Position numbers and translations under genes: made by a program | Source: Ornithodoros turicata | Lineage: Eukaryota; Arthropoda; Arachnida; Ixodida; Argasidae | NCBI RefSeq assembly: GCF_037126465.1 | Contig: NC_088202.1 | Coordinates: 118,682,123 to 118,746,122 of the forward strand | Direction: 5' to 3' | DNA length: 64,000 nucleotides | Notes under the pieces: generated by a model | What the model was told of the DNA's origin: nothing | The model's database searches: none | Seen by the model: only the letters and a program-made list of their open reading frames with translations | Shown: one piece after another, positions 1-11,679 of the stretch | Layout of the letters: each line of letters opens with the position of its first letter | Numbering within the stretch: position 1 is the first letter of the stretch

Positions 1-760
1 GTTGGCGGGAAGCCAGGGGTGTCACTAGGCGTCGCAGAATGGAACGACGGTCTCCTCTCAGCAGAACAATACGGGTCCGTTTCCGAAACGAGAGTGCTGC
101 TTCTGCGGCGCTGTCGGCCTGCTCGTTCCCCACGACACCACAATGGGCTGGAACCCACTGGAGAACTAGCCTGTGGCCTGCGGCGTAGATAGTGTGGTAA
201 GCCATTAGCACGTCTGTGACTAGGGGTGCGGATGGGCCTCGTATGCCGGAATTTTCAATTGCTTGAAGGGCAGATTTGGAGTCTGTAAAGACTGCCCATT
301 CCCGGGGTGGAAAATCAGCGACGTGTTGTAGAAAGAAAAGGATGGCATAGAGTTCCGCAGCTGTGGAGGAGTGTGGATGTGAGAGGCGTCTTCCGTGCAC
401 GACGCCTTCGGATGGAATGACGAAGGCTGAGGCGGACTTGTTGTTTCGGGATGCGCCATCAGTATATGCTGCCGTAAACGTAGAAAACTTCGCGTCTACC
501 AGAGCATGAAAATGGGCTCGGAGGACTTGAGGGGGGACCTGATCTCTTCTTTCCAGAAGGTTTGGTAGGCGTACAAAAGTGGGCGGTACCGGTAGAGACC
601 AGGGGGCTTCCGGCGGTATAGTGTCCTTAGTTATGAAGCCAGTGAGAGTCTGGCGTGTCCTCTGCGCTACTCGATAGAAGTCGCTTTCAGGGCGGTATCG
701 AATTTTCCTGAGTAGCGGGTGGCGGGGAATGTGAGCACGCAAACGGATCATATCAATTCA
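1..760 (-). mobile_element. LINE ORF2 C-terminal part with RNase H domain, runs off the window
   Basis: The minus strand is open from about 760 to 1, roughly 250 codons, preceded by an in-frame stop. It reads as the C-terminal part of a non-LTR retrotransposon polyprotein: first a linker with R-Y-R-P-E-S-D-F-Y, then an RNase H domain. Seen in order are TDGASRN (first Asp), TAAELYAI (Glu), VFTDSKSALQAI (second Asp), and WVPAHCGVVGNEQADSAAE (the His and last Asp). All four catalytic residues of the RNase H fold are present. The role would be removal of template RNA during target-primed reverse transcription. The 3' end lies outside the window. RNase H-bearing LINEs belong to the R1, I and Jockey group; I cannot place the clade more exactly. 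Confidence 0.85.
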
Positions 761-779
761 TATCAAATCATCAGTCATA

Positions 780-1610
780 TAAACAGATTCTTTGAGTTCC
801 TTACAGACTATCTGTAGCAATCGTTGCACAAAAGACCCCATTGTTCATCGTGCCAGGAGCCTAGCAAGCACTATAGCTAACAGGGCTTATCGGTTACTGT
901 TCTGCTGGGTACCCAGCCATGTTGGGATACTTGTAAACGAAAAGGCCGATCGAGCAGCTGCTGCTGCCCTAACAAACAGCCCCATCCCATCATCGTATCT
1001 CTATTTGTGTGTGTGTGTGCCCTAACAAATGACATAACGCTCTTCGACATTCCATCAAAAGATCTCAGGTTATGTTTAAAAAGCAGCATTAACAGACACT
1101 GGCAAGGCTCTTGTGACCAACGGACAAGCAAGAAATTACACACTACAAAACCAAAGATAGGCCTTTCTCCATCTGCATCCAATCGACTGTATGAGGTGCC
1201 ATCTTGTCGGCTCCGCTTGGGACACACATATTTAAGACATGGATATCTCTTACGGGAAGAAGACCCTCCTGAATGCAGTCGCTGTGGGTACAGCTCTCAG
1301 TCCTTCATATACTCATTGTATGCCCAGCATATCAGCATCTTCGTGAACGTCATTTTGTTTTATTCTATAGAAACTTCTTACCACTCCACCCAGCGCTTTT
1401 ACTGGGCGATGAAAGTTTCGTACCCTTTGAAAAGAACTACATGCTTTTTAAAGATACCGGGTTTTTTAAAGGATCTGTGATTTTAATTACTGACCCTGCA
1501 CTTAACACTGTTTTAGTAAACACACAAATTTTACGTAGATAAAACTTATAGCAGTATTTGGCGCAGTATGGCCTGAGTAGCTAGTGCGCCAGAAAAACCC
1601 AAATCAAATC
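780..1610 (+). mobile_element. LINE 3' part: RNase H end and C-terminal zinc knuckle, degenerate
   Basis: From about 786 the plus strand reads DSLSSLQTI, then HRARSLASTIANRAYRLLF and CWVPSHVGI..NEKADRAA, the last third of an RNase H domain in a different LINE family from the one at 1-760. The frame is interrupted near 1000-1030 by a short TG-rich insertion that repeats the bases ccctaacaaa on both sides. It continues with HTYLRHGYLL, then ECSRCGYS, the start of the C-terminal zinc knuckle (CxxC...HxxxC) typical of LINE proteins. The downstream LHILIVCPAYQHLRERHF is in another frame, so a frameshift lies near 1300. The element appears to end near 1610 at an A-rich tail (caaatcaaatcaaaa). It is a pseudogene. 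Confidence 0.75.
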
Positions 1611-2205
1611 AAAACATCGTGGGCATTAGTTTATCCCGAACCGCAAGCTCGGCAGAGGGGGGGGGGGGGGTGAGGCGTTACCAGGAAATTGGGGTGTACT
1701 TACATTGTAACAGTAATACACAGGAAAAGAGTTAGGGGGTGCCGCCAAACATTTGGGGGGAGTTGTTGGGGGCTGGGTGTTGGGCGTTCTGGAGAAACCA
1801 CTGATAGTGGCTATAAGGGGGCGTGGTATGTGCAACAAGCTTCAACGACTTGTAGTTCAACTATAATTATTCATCATGCAGCCAGTCATCGGAAAGTGCA
1901 TAGAGGCGCGATGTGAGATCATATTTCGTTCGTCATAAGCCTTGTTCCACAAGCGTCGCTTAACAATTCAAAAGTTCCTCAACTTTGAATTACCACTCAA
2001 CCATATGTTTCCCAAACACTGGTTAACGTAGAGGAGTTCATGTTCATCACCAACTAACATGGATAAAAAGATTTCACCTTTAAATTCAAGTTTAAGGCAA
2101 CCTTTATCTCTATTGAAAATAAATCGACGTGGATGAAACCGGGCATAAGCTAGCCGTTGCAGATAAAGCAATGAAAGCCTAGAAGCAGCTTACTGCATTG
2201 CACTG
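1611..2205. other. No gene recognised; G14 homopolymer at 1657-1670
   Basis: Nothing coding is recognisable. A run of 14 G lies at 1657-1670. The rest is ordinary mixed sequence. Confidence 0.5.
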
Positions 2206-2209
2206 TGAT

Positions 2210-2303
2210 TAAACGTCACACTGTGACCGACGTGACACTGTGACCGAAACGTCACACGGCGACCACCACTATTGACCGCTGCGGTCAATAGCGGTGGTCG
2301 CCG
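2210..2303. repeat. Short tandem palindromes followed by a 47-bp near-perfect hairpin
   Basis: At 2210-2256 the motif gtCACACTGTGACcg, itself a palindrome, occurs about twice. Directly after it, 2257-2303 is a near-perfect inverted repeat, cggcgaccaccactattgac facing gtcaatagcggtggtcgccg, with almost no loop. It could be the remains of a small fold-back DNA element; no coding content or flanking duplication was found. Confidence 0.7.
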
Positions 2304-2850
2304 CGGTCGTAAGGACGCTCTCTTACCAAGGAGTTTCTAGCACCTCTCCTCAATGCGTTAGAACAATATTCTGAAACAGTGCAATAACCCTTGTGTCTGC
2401 ACACACCTGCATATATCTGTGGGCATAATTGTCAGGGCATAATTGTCATGTCATGGCATTGTCGTTCTTCTTCTTAACTCTCAATCCTCTTTCAAGCCAT
2501 TTCGTGAGAACTCTACACGAACCATCGCCTTTTGGTACGCTTGAAATGTTGTACTGCATGGCATACATTTGAGTTTGAGTTTGATTATAGAAAAAAAAAC
2601 AGAAGATATTGAATTCGTCACTGACGAATTCTGCTACTCCCACAAAGGAAATGAAATGAATGAAAGGAGAAAGAAAACTGAAAAGATGAAAAGGTAAAAA
2701 TAAAGACATCACCCCTCCCAGTCACCGAACTGTACGTGCATATGCGTAGCTACATCCCCTAGAAGTGAGCTGAAGTGCAAGAAACTAAAAGGAACGGGGA
2801 ACTCGACGACGCATGCCTAGAATGCGGTCCTAAAATACAGATTCCATCTC
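2304..2850. other. No gene recognised
   Basis: Mixed sequence with an A8 run and a short palindrome at gaattcgtcactgacgaattc. I found no domain, RNA or element ends. Confidence 0.4.
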
Positions 2851-2858
2851 ACTGCTCA

Positions 2859-3240
2859 CTATGAATTTGCAAGCGCTGACAACGCCGCATCTCTCTTCCC
2901 GGGTTCCCATACACCCAGCACCTTGACTAACCGAAGGTTCTATTGTCCAAGCGGTCTAGAGCAAACTGCAATGTAGCCCTTTGGGATGCATATCTTGTGC
3001 AGTGCATAACGATGTGTTCAGTTTTTTGCACAGATGCACACACTGGACAGTTTGCTGAACTAGCCCTGCCGACTTTATGGAGAAACTTTGGCCCTACGGA
3101 ACGTTTAGGTGAAACCGATGCAAAAGTGTTTGTATAGGTCGCGGTATGCTGGACGGTCCTAGCACGATGGCTCTCCGGCCGCGCGCCATCAGAGACAGAG
3201 AGTACTGTTTCAACACTGGAGATGGTAGTGAAGCCTTTTA
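2859..3240 (-). mobile_element. LINE ORF2 C-terminus with zinc knuckle (degenerate)
   Basis: The minus strand encodes LHKVGRASSANCPVCASV followed by EHIVMHCTRYASQRATLQ, a CxxC...HxxxxC zinc knuckle and the usual C-terminal helix of RNase H-bearing LINEs. After a one-base frameshift near 2937 the protein continues LVKVLGVWEPGKRDAALSAL and ends at a stop at 2859-2861. Comparable C-termini end in the same V-L-G-x-W pattern. Several frame breaks make it a pseudogene. The adjoining plus-strand LINE piece at 3255-3560 may be the inverted 5' part of the same insertion. Confidence 0.7.
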
Positions 3241-3254
3241 GTGATATACACCAG

Positions 3255-3560
3255 GAACAGTCAGCGCGATACATTTCGTTATTCAGTACTTTGGCAGCTC
3301 GTGTTGGTTTCGTGGCCCGGGATGATGCTCCACCAAAATTGTGTTTGAAACAGGGCAATATGCCGCACGACATTTTATTTGGGATACGCACCCTTGCATT
3401 AGCTGCAAATGTCAGAGAGCCCATCACAGTGCTCATCGCAACTGACTCACTTAATTGATGCGTAGCATCATTTCTGAGGCGTGCAAAGCCGAGCGACAAT
3501 CCAAAAGTTTGTATTTGTGCGCTTCAACAGTAGCGCAAATGATGTTCGCATGTTACCGTT
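3255..3560 (+). mobile_element. LINE RNase H fragment, opposite strand to its neighbour
   Basis: The plus strand reads DILFGIRTLALAANVREP and ITVLIATDSLN, then after a stop and frame change MRSIISEACKAERQSKSLY. This fits the region of an RNase H domain around the Glu and second Asp (E-L-xG-I-R-T ... T-D-S). The expected Glu is replaced (DILFGI instead of ELFGI). The fragment is short and decayed. Confidence 0.55.
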
Positions 3561-3705
3561 TCTGTTTCTGTTTGCCGCATACTTATTGCAGGAAACACGA
3601 TGTAAAGCTCGCATTTGAGAGTCCATTTGTTGCGGTTTGTGTCGGCTCCGAGCACGTGCATTTACGACAGCTGCGATACGCGCACATTTCGGCTTTATTT
3701 ATTTT

Positions 3706-3777
3706 CTATTTAGGACCTTTAGGTGAGGCCGACAACGGCAAGCCCTATCACCACCACCACCACCACCTATTTAGGAC
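3706..3777 (+). mobile_element. 5'-truncated SINE tail (50 bp) with 11-bp target-site duplication
   Basis: Bases 3717-3766 match the 3' end of the tRNA-derived SINE seen in full at 47588-47841 (gaggccgacaacggcaagcc followed by a CAC-rich tail). The direct repeat CTATTTAGGAC lies at 3706-3716 and 3767-3777 and is the target-site duplication. This is a very short, 5'-truncated retroinsertion. Confidence 0.8.
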
Positions 3778-5206
3778 AGATTTCTTCTATTTCTCTCACG
3801 TGCTGCACTCAGGGGCGCGGCTCAGATGCTGTTCACATACCGTATAACGTGACGGAGAGGGCGCTGGAAGCGACAGCGCAAGCAGCCCGTGGTAGCCACC
3901 TAACGTCAGGCCCGTTGTCCCGACCCGACTTCATACGTCGCACAGCATACCATCCCGTATGAACAGAACCTGTTGGGCGGATCGCACCAAAAATCTGCCT
4001 ACTACGGGCCGGACCTCGGCCGGGCTTATTTTCCGGCAGCCGACTCGGGCTAGTGCTGGATAAGACTCCGTGGCTTCAGGTACGGACCGGTAAATTCAGG
4101 CCCTTGCGGTGCTCTAGGGTGAGCTCACGGTTTGTAAGCCACGCGGTAAGGGGCAATAAAAGGTATACGAGGTGCCCTTTTTTAAATGCATTATGATACG
4201 TCGCCGACGGTGAACGTTTTCAAAAATTTTGTCGCGAAAAAGTAAATAATGGCTCCAAACCGGCTGAATATTCACTGCTCTCTTGCGCCCTCATGCCCCG
4301 CCCTGTGATGTCCTGACGACAATAGCGACACGTTATTTTGACGTCGCGCATCATCAGCCATTGAGAATAAGGGACGCTTATACATTATTTTGTTGTAATG
4401 TCGAGGAGTTAGGTCAATTCTAAACACATTCCTTCTTGTCAAATCCAAGATAGCCAGTTCAAACCGTACCAAAACTCTCAATATTCCATTTCACGTGCGC
4501 ACTATATTTTCACTGCTGTATTGCTCCGCGAGGTCACCGCGATGTTCCCGCAACCGGTTCCCCCGCGAGCTACAGCCTGTCTCAGTGGGTCCGTCATTGG
4601 TTAGGAGAGCGAAATCTCCCCCACCTCCAGCACCTTGAATTCGATGTTGCTATACGTTGGAACATGGTGACGTGACCCGGTTCCAAAGATAAGGAGAGAC
4701 TCGCGCGGATTATGCCCTTTGAATGGCACTGTTTCTTGTTAAAGACGTTTGCTAGAAGCAAAAGAATTTCATATGTGGATATCGTGAGCTACGTTCTTTC
4801 ATTGAGCATAATAATTGGAGAATATTCGTCGACCTGTTTTGTGCCACTTTAAGCTCACGGCAGGCATTTGCCGTCAAGTGTTTTGGCATTGGCATCGGCA
4901 TCTGCAGGGCTACTTAACAGGCAAAGGGGAAAAAAGAAAGAATAATGTCTCAAAAAGGATCAAATATATCGAGAAAAGCCTGTTTTAGTGCTGCAGTCAG
5001 TACGCGGAATTCAAATCGATAAAGATACCTCAAGTTTGCAAGTTCATGATGGTAGTAGTCGTAGATACCACCTTGTTCTATATTAGTGAGTCAGGGAAAA
5101 ACATATAACCCTTCCAATATACACCATCTGAAAAAAAAGAAAATGGAATGGTCGCTATACAAGAGCCTCGTAGATCTCACGTTTGAGACATGCCAGACTC
5201 CCATAC
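3778..5206. other. No gene recognised
   Basis: No domain, RNA gene or element end was recognised. A GC-rich patch near 3990-4050 (repeated cgggc/ggcc words) could be repeat-derived. Confidence 0.4.
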
Positions 5207-5611
5207 AAAGTGATCTGAAGATAGACCAAAAGCAAGGGGACATCATGAGGAAAATTTACACACACTGGCTTGACGTAACAATGAAACAAAATGTAATATG
5301 ATGTTTCGATGCCTGTTTGGGCATCATCATCAGAATGAAACAAGAAACAGTACGCCATCCGAGTTCTACTTATAGCTTGGTCATGACCTTGTAGCAATCA
5401 GGTAGTGGCCCTTTGTGACTGCGCAGTCACAAAGGGTCACTACCTGATTGCTACAAGGTCATGACCAAGCTATAACTAAAACTCGCATGGCGTGCTGTTT
5501 CTTGTTTCATTGTGATGATGATGCCCGAACAGGCATCGAAACGTCATATTATATTTTGTTTCATTGTTACGTCAAGCCAGTGTGTGTAAGCTTTCCTCAT
5601 AAAGTGATCTG
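5207..5611. mobile_element. Palindromic fold-back element with 11-bp target-site duplication, probably Penelope-derived
   Basis: An imperfect palindrome spans 5245-5600, centred between 5422 and 5423 (core ccctttgtgactgc/gcagtcacaaaggg). The direct repeat AAAGTGATCTG flanks it at 5207-5217 and 5601-5611. The left side carries 27 bp (5218-5244) without a mirror copy. In the right arm, TGATGA, a 6-bp hairpin (GATGCC/GGCATC) and GAAACGTC occur at 5513-5545, and the left arm holds the mirror image. That resembles a degenerate hammerhead core as found in Penelope-like elements. No protein is encoded. The assignment to Penelope rests on this hairpin and on the architecture shared with 30189-36006. 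Confidence 0.7.
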
Positions 5612-7300
5612 TGGGTCGTTATGCTTTACAATCTGAGCTGCTCGGCATTACCCGGGCTGAAGGAGAAACTCCGCGTATATCTCCTGTGTACTTTGCATGT
5701 TGAACCGCATCGGGTTTACAGGAAAAGGGTATGACCCATTAAAGGCATCTTGAAAAGCCACGTACAGTATTTCAGCAACAATACTCATGTTTGCATACTA
5801 AAACAGAAGAAAAGGCAACATGCCCCACCAAAAGATGCAGAGGGAAAGAAATTATTACAAGCCTATCATTAGAAATAGGACATGTCATAAAAAAATGCAG
5901 TAGACAGAGAGAGAGAGAGGACAATATCTCCGATACTATACGACACGGCTCAGCATTTCGCGATCCATCTAACATATACAGTCCCCACTCCAAAAACAGA
6001 AAAAATACAGTGGTTCCGGAGACAATGCACTTTCTCTGTAATCTTTTTCCCCTTTCTCTCTCTCTCTCTCGGTAACCTTTCTTCTGCTTCACCCAGTGCT
6101 CTTCGCCAACATTTTCCCTCAAATCGTACACTTCTGTCTTCGCGGTACATTACCCTCCTTTCCTCACAAATTTCTGCAAAAGAAGCGACGCCAGTGGAAA
6201 TGATTCGGTATTTCTTCTTTCTTAAACTTAGCCTCAAATGCAGACGGAACCTAAAAGACGACAAAAGAGCCGCACAAAAGTAACCCGTAGTCGAATCATC
6301 CGAAAAAGGGACGCCACGATGAGAGGGAAGAGAGCGACCGCAGCCACATAAAGCGCAGAGAGGACTGGGGAAGGCGACATTAGAATTCGTGCCGTGCCGC
6401 GTGAGAGCAACCCGCGAGGTCGAGTGGAATTTGACCACGCGTGCGTCTTGCGACGTTTCTAGGAGGCGAGGTTCAAGTGACCCACGGGTAACGGGCGCGA
6501 CACCTGGGTTGACCGCGAGAACAAAAATAGCAACCGAAGTGTAAGAGAGAGAGAGAAAAGATCGTGACCTCCATCCTTTATAGGACGAAGCAAATACGTG
6601 CAGACTGTGAAAGGCGACAGCAGCTGTTCCTCTGTATGTGGATCGTGACTTTCCTGTGGAACGGCATCAACACATCTGGGGCCTTGATATGTATAGGTGT
6701 CTATTGACTTGGGTGTAGCGTAGGTGTCGTAGCTTTTGCCAAGCTGTGAATAGAAGAGAGCAGCCGTGAATAGACGACTTCGGAAAATACCAGAGAGCGT
6801 GTCGCCGCTTTGAACTATGGGAACTTGCTGGTAACAGAGGGGGAGAAGGCCTCCAAGCTGTTTCGGTTGCTTCACTCTCGGCCGATTGTTCACGAGGAGA
6901 GAAGGTCAGCGAAAACGAAACATGAAAGACGTGTTCTCCCTTCCTCATTCCAGTAATCTCCCAGAATGCAACGCGTGCGAAAGGAGTACTGTTCTTTTTT
7001 TTTTTTTTTCGGAAATCGTCTATTCTTGCCGTGAGCGCTGCATGACCAGTTATGTGTGCAATAATGGGCAATGCGACACGTGGTATCTTACCTTCACAGA
7101 ACCGGCTAACCGCCTTCAGCAGTAATTTAAATCGGGACGTCAGGACACTCTTGTTATTGAATTTATCTGGTTACGGGATGCAAGTCGGCAATTAGAAATA
7201 CAATGATGATATTTCTTGGCGGTATTTTCCCAGGCAAATATGATCGTGCAGTGACGCCGCGGGTTAATCTTGCCGTCGTGACGGATCTTTAAAGTGGTTG
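5612..7300. other. No gene recognised; GA/CT microsatellites
   Basis: Short GA and CT repeats lie near 5909-5920 and 6056-6070, another near 6543-6560, and a T15 run near 6996-7009. Open frames here are spurious in composition. Confidence 0.4.
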
Positions 7301-7645
7301 CGACAGGTCATCCCAGGTTATCCCAGATAAACATAAAAAACGGTTATTTGCACCGATGTGTACCTGCATTGAAAGTTTCACAACAAGGAGGGCAAGAAAG
7401 TGGGCACCGCCAATACCGAAACTCATGCGGCTCTGACATCACAGACCTCAGAGCCAGTGAGGAAGTGCACGAGAAGTCACGTGCTTACGGCTGCGAATGG
7501 GAATGGACGCAACTCTGAGGTCTGTGACGTCTGTGCTTTGCTCGGGGGTGTGTTCGAGGGCTTGTATCTCGCTAAGTACGATACGTAGAAAAATAATTCT
7601 TTTTTTTTCCTCTGTATTCTGGCTTGCAGTACAATGCGTACATGA
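7300..7645. repeat. Dispersed repeat, copy 1, with internal 19-bp inverted repeat
   Basis: This segment is similar to 43840-44290: shared words include gtgaggaagtgcacgag (gtgaggaagcgcgag in the other copy), cacgtgcttac, and acgatacgtagaaaaat. Inside it an inverted repeat with one mismatch lies at 7435-7453 and 7513-7531 (GACATCACAGACCTCAGAG facing its complement). No coding potential is recognised. The family is unknown to me. Confidence 0.65.
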
Positions 7646-7924
7646 TGTAAAGAACCGCATCTACTAAAGTATATCAGCCCCTTTAATACGCGCTGGAATC
7701 TCAGTACAAGGCGCATTGTGTTCAACGTCTTTCTCAAAGCACGACATGTCGACACATTTCTGTCATGCCCTGAAATTGCTATTAGTAATAATAAGTATTA
7801 ATAGCATCACTATTAGTAGCAGTAAAAGCAAGCATAGGAGACACCGGCAAAGTAACTATTTTGCTATAACTGTAGGATTTCTACCCTCGCTGTAAGGCGA
7901 CGCATTATCATATTTCACCACATT

Positions 7925-8010
7925 CCCGCCAACAGTGGGGTAGAGTATCGCCTCTTGCGGTGAAACTCCCCAATATCATCATTAAACTAAACTTCTTCTT
8001 CTTGTTAATG
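7925..8010 (+). repeat. Possible LINE 3'-UTR remnant
   Basis: The pattern tggggtagagtatcgcctc, then a gaaactccccaat repeat and catcattaaac, resembles the end of the LINE at 11285-11625 (ggggtagggtcctgc, gggaaacatcccac, catcatcatc). It is a short remnant without coding sequence. Confidence 0.35.
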
Positions 8011-9770
8011 AGCTCTAAGTGAATAAATAAGTAACTATTATCTGTAACAAAAAAACTCCCGTAGAGTGACAGTGGTCGGAGATTTTGTTGTACCTGACCA
8101 AAAATCTTGGTGAAGAAGAAAGGGAAGATAACAGTTTCGAAGAAAGAAAGATGAGAGAGGAGTTACCACATTGTGTTTAAAGTGCGAAGTCTGCTAAAAG
8201 TCTTACTGGCGTGCGTCCATGACGTACATTATATCGTCGGCACACGACGTTTGCACAGGAGGGCCCAGCTCTATAAAACCCAGCCGACGTGCGAGAACAT
8301 ATCTTTTTCAGCAGATCACCAGCCGCATTTCGATTTCGCGGTAAACTGTGGAAGGAGAGCGACGTATGCCGTTAGAATTTGTATTAGCGCAATTTCTTTA
8401 TAATTTTACTGGATTTAAGTGCAGTGATCATGTTGACATTCCATACCGTACGGTTTAGGTATGTCCATACTTTGCAATACGACGCATAGTCAGAACTATC
8501 TGTGTTAGTAGCAATATCGTGCCGCTTCCATCTCTACACGGAAGGCTGCCCGTGGGGCTGTAATGGCTCACGGCTGCGCCCCTCCATCTGGAAAGGATAC
8601 AGGAAGCAGCCTCGCTCACAAAGAAAAACAGAAAGCTACTCTATCTCAAAACCCTCCTTTTGTGCAAAACACATAAAGTCAATCGGAACACACGATCGTA
8701 GAGAGTGTCGAAGGCGAAGTACGGAAGGCAAGCTATGTTAAGCGAACGAGGTATGAAAACTAGCGATCCGAACTGGGGATCTTCTCTGGCTTACGCTGTA
8801 GCCGTACGAAGAAATCGTGGGGGAGATAGGCAAGGCACGATCATCAGAGCGGCAAAAGAGCATCGGAACGGGGCACCCATCCGGAAAGGAAGATTTCGTG
8901 TTTGCCCACTTGAATGAGATAAATTCTATGGCAACGAGTGAGACCCCTAATGTCCCTCAGTATAAGAGCTTGCAGCTTGTTCCCTCTCATTGGTCTTCGC
9001 CTACAGGCTTTGTTAGTTGGGCGGCAGTGAAGACTCGTCCCGAGTGGGGAGTGCTCGTTAATGCTACGTCTCCATCCGGCCCCTTTGTGCGACGGGTGAG
9101 CTGTATGCAGTGTGTGCAGTCTCGCGTACTACATTCGTGCAGTCTCCAAGTGCTTTTGTGGTATAGTGTACGGTAGCTGCCCATGTATAAAAGACACTGA
9201 GTAAGGACGAATTATAACGTTGCGGGCGTTTATTATTTACGCATGGCCCTAATGGGTTCCTATTCGACCAGTACATATAAATATACTTGAAGTAAAAAAA
9301 AACGTAGTCATGTTTACCAGTGTACTTCGTTATGCTTCTATTGCCACGGCAGCTCGGTTTCGTTTAAAGCAAGGTTCCCAGGGAGACGTTGTCGATAACC
9401 CTTTCTCAAGAATCCGCGTTCCATTGATTCGGGGCTTCTCAGTTAATGTTTAACGCTTTGTTAATGTGTATTGTCCAACGAATACTCCTAGCGCTCTTAT
9501 GCCGTACAGTCCCAAAGCAGCAATAATGTCACATTTTTACGTAGCCTGCGTTGAAGAGTGCCTCGGAACTAATTCAAACGTGTCACACGGAATCGTCCTG
9601 GGACTTAGCCTGGGACTGTTCTGGGACTTAAAATTAACGTCCAAGGCGCTTCTACATAAGAAGAAAACAAACGGGAATATTGGTTAAGTGAGCATTGAAA
9701 TCTATATTCCACGTTTCTTAAATCTACTCTTAATCATTATTTGCATTAATATTTGCTTCTGGCGTCCATT
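8011..9770. other. No gene recognised
   Basis: A TATA-like word (tataaaag) at about 9185 follows a pyrimidine-rich stretch, but without an adjacent coding region I cannot call it a promoter. No domains were seen. Confidence 0.35.
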
Positions 9771-9773
9771 CAT

Positions 9774-10033
9774 TGGTGGTAGCCAAGGTAGTGCTGAAGA
9801 CTGCGAGGTGGTGGGTTCGAATCCTACTACCGTATGTGCTGTCTCAGGTTTCCCCTGGGTTTTCCGAAGGCTTTCCAGACTAATGTTGGCACAGTTCCCC
9901 CTGAAGTCGGCCCAGGACGCATACTAACCCCTCCCCCTGTCCTCCCGTTCCTTCCTGCTGTCATCTCTCCATCTGTCCACGTCTGTACGCCGCTTGTAGG
10001 TACAGGCGCTCGGCGGCGCTAAGACTGAACTTA
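9774..10033 (+). mobile_element. tRNA-derived SINE
   Basis: The head has a tRNA-like B box, GGTTCGAATCC, near 9816. It is followed by the family body: tgctgtctcaggtttcccct, gggttttccgaag and ggcacagttccccctgaagt, then cggcccaggacgcatactaa. Related copies lie at 20385-20521, 36557-36858, 47588-47841 and 49057-49199. The A-box side is worn down. This variant ends in a pyrimidine-rich segment and a GGCGGCGCTAA stretch like the copy at 36557. Confidence 0.8.
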
Positions 10034-11284
10034 AAAAATATACTGTCTTCTGTAAAGGGTGCTTTGCCTGCACTACAGCACTGTTCAGAAGAGAAAGCAG
10101 CTTTGTGGGTACAAAACGGCGCTCTATTTCAGTGTCAATGGTGTATCCAAAATTGATTATCGCCATCACCATACGCATAGAACAAAAACGAAGAAACAAT
10201 ATCAAAGGGGGGGGGGGGCACACTAATGTCCTGGCGAGATTCGAGCTCTCCTTTCATCCTCTAGAGGCAAGACTCCGCCATATTCAAATCGAGTTGAATG
10301 TAGAGCGCGGTGCTGCGGCAGTTTCGGTGCTCAACTCTATCTATAAATTTTCCCCTTTTCCCTGTGGGAACTAGTGAAAAGGGGGGTCCGGCAGAGGTCA
10401 TTTGTTACCTTGCAGCGCAATTCAGTCGTTTCGGATACACTGTACGCCTCTTCTTCCGCTGGGGATACGAGCTAGCCTCTTCTGTGACAGCCGTATTTGA
10501 CTTCCTTTCCTGTCGCATACGCTGTGCCATACTCACTGCGATCATTAACGCCGATCTGCGAATGAAGACAAATTTCGCGTGGTCGCAGTTCTGAGGTAAC
10601 GAGGATTCAGTAGCGTCAACTAACTCTGAAAGCACTAACTTCTGTAGTCACTCCGTCAGGGGTTGTCCAATCGGGTGCAATTTACTCGTTTTATGGACTA
10701 ATAGACAGAATATAAAATCGCCGTAAAGTCCACTAAGATGGTCAGAATAAAATTCAAACGGTTAGCGGCATTTGGTCTTAAAGGAGTACAAAGGGCAATA
10801 AAAAAAAATCAGATTTTTACTGGGTAGCACGAAAGGTTTTGATGTGTGCAATTTGTTTCCCAGAAAAAAAAAAACTCACATAAACATACCTCCGCGCGTT
10901 CACCCTTAACTCGCCACTCCGCGTATAACGAGGAGGAGAAGTATGATGCCACATCACCGATGACGTTACAGGGTCCACGCGATCTGGTTCGCTGGTCAGT
11001 GGGGGTCAGCGCCCTGTCCCTTTGCTGCCGAAACCAGTTTTGCCAGTTCTCCAAGAGAGTTGGAGATAGAAGGAGCGCCCGAATTATGATCGAGCCAGGA
11101 GCAATGGTTGAACGCCGAACAGCCGGGTAGCAGACGACAGCTAAGTAGTAGACATCTGTCTGAACCAATCAGCTAGCACAGACCCTGTAGCGTCAACACG
11201 AGGTCGCAGGCTGGTACTGCTCTCCACCACCGTTGCACACGGTCGCTTTTTGCGGCATACTTTAAATTAAATTTCTGCGATAAT
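10034..11284. other. No gene recognised; G12 run at 10206-10217
   Basis: Mixed sequence with a G homopolymer and A-runs. No domain or RNA was identified. Confidence 0.4.
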
Positions 11285-11625
11285 TATGACTCTGTGGTGC
11301 GGCAGCAATCCGACACATTTTGGAAGACCTCAGCCAGTACGTATGCGAGCGACGGGCCTTTAAATGTCAACTTGAAATGCTCGATCAGAGGCCATTCAAC
11401 ATCTGCAAAGTTCTCGGCCCATGGAGTAACCCTGGACATCAGTGCCGTGCACTTGGCGCTTTTCTTTCTTTTCTGAGGGCCACCGGCCTCCTTCACGAAC
11501 TGTAGGGATTTCCTTCCCTCGTCATCCTCTCATATGAACCTCTTTGAAATGGGGTAGGGTCCTGCACTCAACGCAGGGAAACATCCCACATCATCATCAT
11601 CCATTCATCTATGTTGTTGTTGTTG
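11285..11625 (+). mobile_element. LINE 3' end: last ~55 codons plus 3' UTR
   Basis: The plus strand reads ERRAFKCQLEMLDQRPFNIC, KVLGPWSNPGHQCRALGAFL, SFLRATGL. This is the extreme C-terminus of RNase H-bearing LINE proteins and parallels the C-terminus of the remnant at 53745-54570. A 3' UTR follows with a small stem (ctcaacgcaggg) and a microsatellite tail, catcatcatc then gttgttgttg. The upstream part is missing, so this is a 5'-truncated copy. Confidence 0.65.
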
Positions 11626-11679
11626 TGGTGCGAATTAGTTCTCATGGCGCATCTTACTGCCCTAATCAACAGTTTTATA

